From an uncultured Paracoccaceae bacterium (GTDB lineage Bacteria > Pseudomonadota > Alphaproteobacteria > Rhodobacterales > Rhodobacteraceae), in NCBI GenBank assembly GCA_947488605.1, contig CANKZJ010000001.1, forward strand, positions 434,001 to 498,000: DNA of 64,000 nucleotides, read 5' to 3'. Each line of letters begins with the position of its first letter. Position 1 is the stretch's first letter. Both the position numbers and the translations under genes were made by a program. Below the pieces are notes generated by a model that did not search any database, was not told the DNA's origin, and worked only from the letters and a program-made list of their open reading frames with translations. Positions 60,112 to 64,000 of the stretch are shown in pieces.

Positions 60112-61215
60112 ATGACAATGATGATGTCGCTCACCAAAATCGCCGCCGTCGGCCTATTCATTGCTTTGTCTGGCACGCAGGCTGCGGCCCAAGACACCCC
60201 GGATGATGGCCCATCTCTTGATGCAATCGTCGATGCTTGGCTGGCCTCGCCCCATGCAAGCCGTTCATCCGAGGCCTTTACCCATTGGCACGAGGAAGGC
60301 GAAATACCGGGCACCTGCGCGGTTTGCCATTCCAGCACCGGGGCGGTTGATTATTTGCTAGGTGAAATGACCCAACCGGGTGTCATCGATCATTCTGTAC
60401 AAACCGGAACATCTGTTGATTGTGTGGTCTGTCACACCTCGGCTGCATCATCACTGGCAATCGTACCATTCCCGTCGGGTGAAACCGTGGACACATTCGA
60501 AGAATCTGCCGTCTGCACGGTATGCCATCAGGGCCGCACATCAACATTTGACGTGAAAAGCGCAGTAGCCGGGCTAGAGGATGACGTGATCGCGGGCGAT
60601 TTGAGCTTTATTAACATTCACTATGCACCGTCAGCTGCGACCTTGATGGGGACCGCTGTAAAGGGGGGCTATGAATACGACGGCAAGGTCTACAAAGGAC
60701 AGTTCACCCATGTCCCCGACATGAATGGCTGCGTTGATTGCCACCGCCCCCATTCGCTTGAGGTGCAGTTGGATAACTGCACGGCCTGCCACCAAGGCGT
60801 GACCAGCTTTACCGACATCCGCACCACAACCAAGGATTTTGACGGAGACGGCGATACCACTGTCGGTATCTCAGTGCCGATCAATGCGCTGCACGCGCGT
60901 CTTGCGACTGCAATCCAAAGCTACGGCATGGATATCGCCGGAACCCCCATTGTCTATAACGTCGGGTCTTATCCGTACTTCTTTATTGATAGCAATGCCG
61001 ACGGCGTCGCCTCAGACGATGAGTCGATCTACCCAAATCGGTATCAAAGCTGGACTCCGCGTCTGTTGAAAGCCGCCTACAATTATCAGGTCGTGGCCAA
61101 GGACACCGCGATTTACACCCACAACCCGCACTATGCACTGCAACTGCTATACGACAGCTTGGAAAGCCTGTCCGAACAGGTTGAAGTTGACATGACCGGG
61201 CTGGTCAGACCCTGA
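60112..61215 (+). CDS. Exported five-heme c-type cytochrome
   Basis: The 367-residue protein begins with a signal peptide (MTMMMSLTKIAAVGLFIALS, cleavage near AAAQ). Five CxxCH motifs are visible: CAVCH near residue 70, CVVCH near 106, CTVCH near 138, CVDCH near 208 and CTACH near 223. The C-terminal ~140 residues hold no heme motif and include NPHYALQLLYDSLESL near the end, as in several multiheme reductase-like cytochromes. The start at 60112 has GAAGGAG about 9 bases upstream. It is divergent from the NQR operon and shares the FNR box, so anaerobic or low-oxygen use is likely. Its partner and substrate are unknown. Confidence 0.85.
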   Translation: MTMMMSLTKIAAVGLFIALSGTQAAAQDTPDDGPSLDAIVDAWLASPHASRSSEAFTHWHEEGEIPGTCAVCHSSTGAVDYLLGEMTQPGVIDHSVQTGTSVDCVVCHTSAASSLAIVPFPSGETVDTFEESAVCTVCHQGRTSTFDVKSAVAGLEDDVIAGDLSFINIHYAPSAATLMGTAVKGGYEYDGKVYKGQFTHVPDMNGCVDCHRPHSLEVQLDNCTACHQGVTSFTDIRTTTKDFDGDGDTTVGISVPINALHARLATAIQSYGMDIAGTPIVYNVGSYPYFFIDSNADGVASDDESIYPNRYQSWTPRLLKAAYNYQVVAKDTAIYTHNPHYALQLLYDSLESLSEQVEVDMTGLVRP

Positions 61216-61356
61216 CAACGGGAATGTTTTTCTCGTCGCGTCCCATATCAGGTCAACCGATCAATCCAATACACCCCCAACGGCGCTTTGCGCACGGATG
61301 AAAACCTTTCACGAACCCGCCTAGCCCACACGCGGACCTTAGGCTAGAAAACATGC

Positions 61357-62031
61357 ATGAACGTCATGTTGATCGAAGACGACGCGGAAACGGCCGCATT
61401 CATCCAGCGGTCCTTGACCGAGCATAGCTGGAACATCACATGGTGTGCGAACCCCAGAGACGGCATTCTCAAACTTGGCGGTGGGCATTACGACTGTGTG
61501 ATCCTCGACCGTATGTTGCCGGAAATGGACGGGATTGCCGTGGTGCGGTTGTTGCGCGGGGCTGGCATTGACACGCCTGTATTGATGCTAACAGCCCGTG
61601 GTGGGCTTGATGACCGCGTCGAAGGGCTTGAGGCTGGCGCAGACGATTATCTTGGCAAACCCTTCGCAATTGCCGAACTCGTGGCACGGCTGCGCGCCGT
61701 GGCCCGGCGCCGGCCCATGGTGGTCGAAGAGACATCATATACGCTTGCCGATCTGCGTGTTGACCGCGTCGGGCGCAAAGCGTCCCGCAATGGCACGACA
61801 CTGGATCTATCGCCTTTGGAATTCAAACTGCTCGACTTTCTGTTGGCGCACACTGGCGAAGTCGTGACCCGCACCATGCTGCTTGAAAAGGTCTGGGGTT
61901 ACAGTTTCGATCCTAAAACCAGCCTTGTGCAAACCCACATGAGCCGCTTGCGTGCCAAAGTCGATAAACCCTTCAAAACGGAGTTGATCCGCACAGTGCG
62001 CGGGTCAGGGTATAGCATTGGCAACCCTTAG
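61357..62031 (+). CDS. OmpR-family response regulator
   Basis: The 224-residue protein has a receiver domain with acidic pair IEDDAET at residues 5-8, phosphorylation-site Asp in CVILDRMLPEMDG near residue 50, Thr in VLMLTARGG near 77 and Lys in YLGKPF near 100. A winged-helix DNA-binding domain (from ~125) follows, with LDLSPLEFKLLDFLLAHTGE and TRTMLLEKVWGY. The gene overlaps the kinase gene by 14 bases. The targets are unknown; the neighbouring cytochrome or DUF1800 genes are candidates. Confidence 0.95.
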   Translation: MNVMLIEDDAETAAFIQRSLTEHSWNITWCANPRDGILKLGGGHYDCVILDRMLPEMDGIAVVRLLRGAGIDTPVLMLTARGGLDDRVEGLEAGADDYLGKPFAIAELVARLRAVARRRPMVVEETSYTLADLRVDRVGRKASRNGTTLDLSPLEFKLLDFLLAHTGEVVTRTMLLEKVWGYSFDPKTSLVQTHMSRLRAKVDKPFKTELIRTVRGSGYSIGNP

Positions 62032-63424
62032 CACGATCTCCCGCTCGACAGTGTTTCAGCGTGTTATTGCGTCTTGCGCCATCTTTGTGACGCTGTCCTT
62101 GGCGGTGATCTGGACGGTTGGCCCGTTGCGCATTGCGCAAATCGAAGCGACCGAGCAACAGATCATCGATGACATCCTCGAAAGCGTGCCTTTTATCCGC
62201 AATGACGGCGGCGAGGCTGGTCTGATCGCAGCCTACCGTTGGGACGACAACCGCGACGTTTGGACGGATGAGGATATCTTCGTCATTCTTGAAGACGAGG
62301 ACACCTTGCTGGCTTACCGCGACGCCGACGAAAACATAACCGCCGGTTTTGATGGTCTCTGGGCAAGTGATGAACCAACTGAAACAGAACTCGATCATCC
62401 TGAAATAGACCGCCCTGTCATCGCCAAAGGCATTTGGCTTGAAGACGGCAGTTCTGTGATTGCCGGACGGTTCGTCCCAGAACGCGTGTTCAATATCCAA
62501 AGCTTCGTTGGGATATCTTCAATCGCGCTTATTGTCATCGTCATGCCCTTGGCCTTGCTGACAGGCTTCTTTCTAAGTCGAGGTGTGTTTCAACGGCTGG
62601 AAACGTTGTGGGAAACGGCGGAAACCGTCTCAAAGGGTAGTCTGGATGCGCGCGCGCCACTCACCGGGTCGGGTGACGAATTCGACCGGTTAGGTGCGGG
62701 CATCAACCAAATGCTGGATAAGGTCGAAGCGCTCACCCGTAACGTGGAAGCAGTCAGCGTCGGTGTGGCCCATGACCTCAAGACGCCGCTGGCTAATATC
62801 GGCGGAAGGCTTGAACTGATCCGGCGTGATATCGACAACCCCATCGCTGTCGCCGAACACGTCGACATCGCCGAGGCACGTTTGCAAAGCCTTTTGCGGA
62901 TTTTTGACGCTTTGCTACGGATGGGCGAGATCGAAACTGGAAAACGCCGCGCCGCGTTTCAGGCAGTCAATCTCAGCGCTCTTTGCGACGATATCGCCGA
63001 AAGTTTTGCCCCGCTGTTCGAGGAAGCGGACAAATCTCTCAAAGTCGCAGTTGCGCCAAACCTGACGGTCCAAGGCGACAGTGATCTGCTGACCCAATTA
63101 ATCGCGAACTTGCTGGAAAATGCGCTCGAACACTCTCGCGATGCGGCTCAAGCCCATATTGCGCTGCATGGCACGGACGGCATGATCTGCCTTGAGATCG
63201 GCGATGACGGCCCCGGGATCGCCCCGGGGGCAGCTGAGCGCATATTCGAGCGGTTTTTCCGCGCCGATGCCAGCCGGTCCACTGCAGGCAACGGGCTTGG
63301 CCTGTCATTGGTGAAAGCGATCGCTGATTTGCACCAAGCCGACATCGCTTTGTTGGAGGGTCGGACCGGTGCCGTTTTCGCGCTGCGTTTCCAGCCCGAC
63401 AGCGGATCATACAAAATCGTATGA
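62018..63424 (+). CDS. Sensor histidine kinase
   Basis: This 468-residue protein has a first membrane helix (IASCAIFVTLSLAVIWTV, residues ~16-34), an acidic periplasmic sensor of about 120 residues, a second helix (IALIVIVMPLALLTGFFLS near 170), a HAMP segment, the H-box VGVAHDLKTPLANIGGRLEL near residue 250 and the ATPase motifs NLLENALEHS, GDDGPGIAPGAAERIF and GNGLGLSLVKAIADL. The start is uncertain: TTG at 62018 fits the helix best, GTG at 62051 is possible. The sensor domain is unusually rich in Asp and Glu, as in kinases that bind cations or cationic peptides. Confidence 0.92.
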   Translation: MATLSTISRSTVFQRVIASCAIFVTLSLAVIWTVGPLRIAQIEATEQQIIDDILESVPFIRNDGGEAGLIAAYRWDDNRDVWTDEDIFVILEDEDTLLAYRDADENITAGFDGLWASDEPTETELDHPEIDRPVIAKGIWLEDGSSVIAGRFVPERVFNIQSFVGISSIALIVIVMPLALLTGFFLSRGVFQRLETLWETAETVSKGSLDARAPLTGSGDEFDRLGAGINQMLDKVEALTRNVEAVSVGVAHDLKTPLANIGGRLELIRRDIDNPIAVAEHVDIAEARLQSLLRIFDALLRMGEIETGKRRAAFQAVNLSALCDDIAESFAPLFEEADKSLKVAVAPNLTVQGDSDLLTQLIANLLENALEHSRDAAQAHIALHGTDGMICLEIGDDGPGIAPGAAERIFERFFRADASRSTAGNGLGLSLVKAIADLHQADIALLEGRTGAVFALRFQPDSGSYKIV

Positions 63425-63505
63425 AACCTGTACGGCAAGTGTAAGCCTATACGATTCCGTCTTGTGTTAACTTACCTCAAGAACACACCGCGAAAGAGGG
63501 TAAGT

Positions 63506-64000
63506 ATGCGACAGACACTCATGACCGCCACGCTCCTGACTGTCCTGACACCAATGTCCCTGTGGGCCAGCCCCGAGGCCATGACACAAGACGAGGCCCG
63601 CCACCTGATTTCGCGCACAGGCTTTGGCGCCTCACCCGCCGAGATCACTGCGATGACGGGTTTGTCGTACAAAGACGGCATTCGTCAGATTCTTGGCACG
63701 ATCGAAACCGAACCCAGCAATCCCATGCCCGATTGGGTCGATGCTTGGCGTTATCCGCATGATCAGATTTGGGCGCTTGGGCCCACAGCAACCGATTTGT
63801 TCTTCACAAATCGCTGGCTGGAAATCACGCAACTGCAACATTGGTGGATCAAGGAGATGATTGAAACACCATCGCCACTCACAGAACGACTGACACTGTT
63901 TTGGCATGATCATTTCGCCACCGGTTACGATGAACATGAAAGCCCGCAGTGGGCGGCGCACCAAAACCGCTTGCTACGCACACACGCCGCTGGAAATTTC
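63506..64000 (+). CDS. DUF1800 family protein, N-terminal part (runs off the window)
   Basis: An open frame from ATG 63506 (GAGGG about 7 bases upstream) continues without stop to base 64000. It begins with a signal peptide (MRQTLMTATLLTVLTPMSLW) and shows the DUF1800 landmarks ARHLISRTGFGASPAEI near residue 36 and ERLTLFWHDHFATG near 135. DUF1800 proteins are exported and often paired with a DUF1501 gene downstream; their function is not established. It starts 82 bases after the kinase gene and could be its target. Confidence 0.88.
   Translation, partial: MRQTLMTATLLTVLTPMSLWASPEAMTQDEARHLISRTGFGASPAEITAMTGLSYKDGIRQILGTIETEPSNPMPDWVDAWRYPHDQIWALGPTATDLFFTNRWLEITQLQHWWIKEMIETPSPLTERLTLFWHDHFATGYDEHESPQWAAHQNRLLRTHAAGNF

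Noticed and set aside
1-64000. tRNA or rRNA genes, CRISPR arrays, insertion sequence ends
   Set aside because: Looked for on both strands by eye; no cloverleaf, spaced repeat array or transposase gene was recognised.

Overview
The window looks like chromosomal DNA of an alphaproteobacterium, most likely of the Rhodobacterales (Roseobacter group). This rests on moderately high GC, on the characteristic layout of the formate dehydrogenase block (biotin ligase-like, DUF6505, DUF6352, DUF3305, DUF3306, TorD, Tat peptide, FdhA/B/C, Mrp), and on the general gene style. No RNA gene, insertion sequence or CRISPR array was recognised. Many antisense ORFs are shadows of GC-rich genes.

Layout. 1-2.2 kb: the 5' part of rtcR on the minus strand, divergent from the RNA ligase gene rtcB, whose leader carries three consecutive hairpins. 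2.2-3.25 kb: no gene that can be supported. 3.25-22.5 kb: a catabolic regulon. A minus-strand lactonase gene and a plus-strand operon (alcohol dehydrogenase, beta-keto acid cleavage enzyme, two CoA-transferase subunits) diverge from one control region. A 13-kb minus-strand operon (20707 to 7766) encodes a split PEP-synthase-like dikinase, a cyclase-type hydrolase, a small exported NTF2-like protein, a complete branched-chain-type ABC importer, a metallo-beta-lactamase-fold protein and a molybdenum hydroxylase. A GntR/FCD regulator and a histidine phosphatase lie upstream. The same operator, core ATCGATAATC, sits at a recognisable promoter in front of all three transcription units, so the whole set is probably one substrate-induced pathway. 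The substrate is unknown.

23.1-36.3 kb: a surface glycan locus, with two methyltransferase-like genes, a KpsE/KpsT/KpsM-like export system whose ATPase has lost its key catalytic residues, a TPR-GT4 glycosyltransferase, two large helical-repeat proteins fused to other domains, and a GT8-like transferase. 36.5-38.8 kb: a tungstate-type ABC importer (tupBCA). 38.8-52.8 kb: a large cluster for a molybdenum or tungsten formate dehydrogenase with its maturation and accessory genes, a WD40-cytochrome c fusion, a previously unlisted 51-residue membrane peptide, and a divergent multi-cluster ferredoxin-like protein. The neighbouring tungstate importer probably supplies the metal.

53.1-60 kb: a Na+-NQR operon (nqrABCDEF-apbE-nqrM-CBS protein) with an unusually short NqrB that has no SGAT flavin site. 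It is divergent from a five-heme exported cytochrome gene, and a perfect FNR box lies between them. 61.3-63.4 kb: an OmpR-type response regulator and its histidine kinase. The window ends inside a DUF1800 gene.
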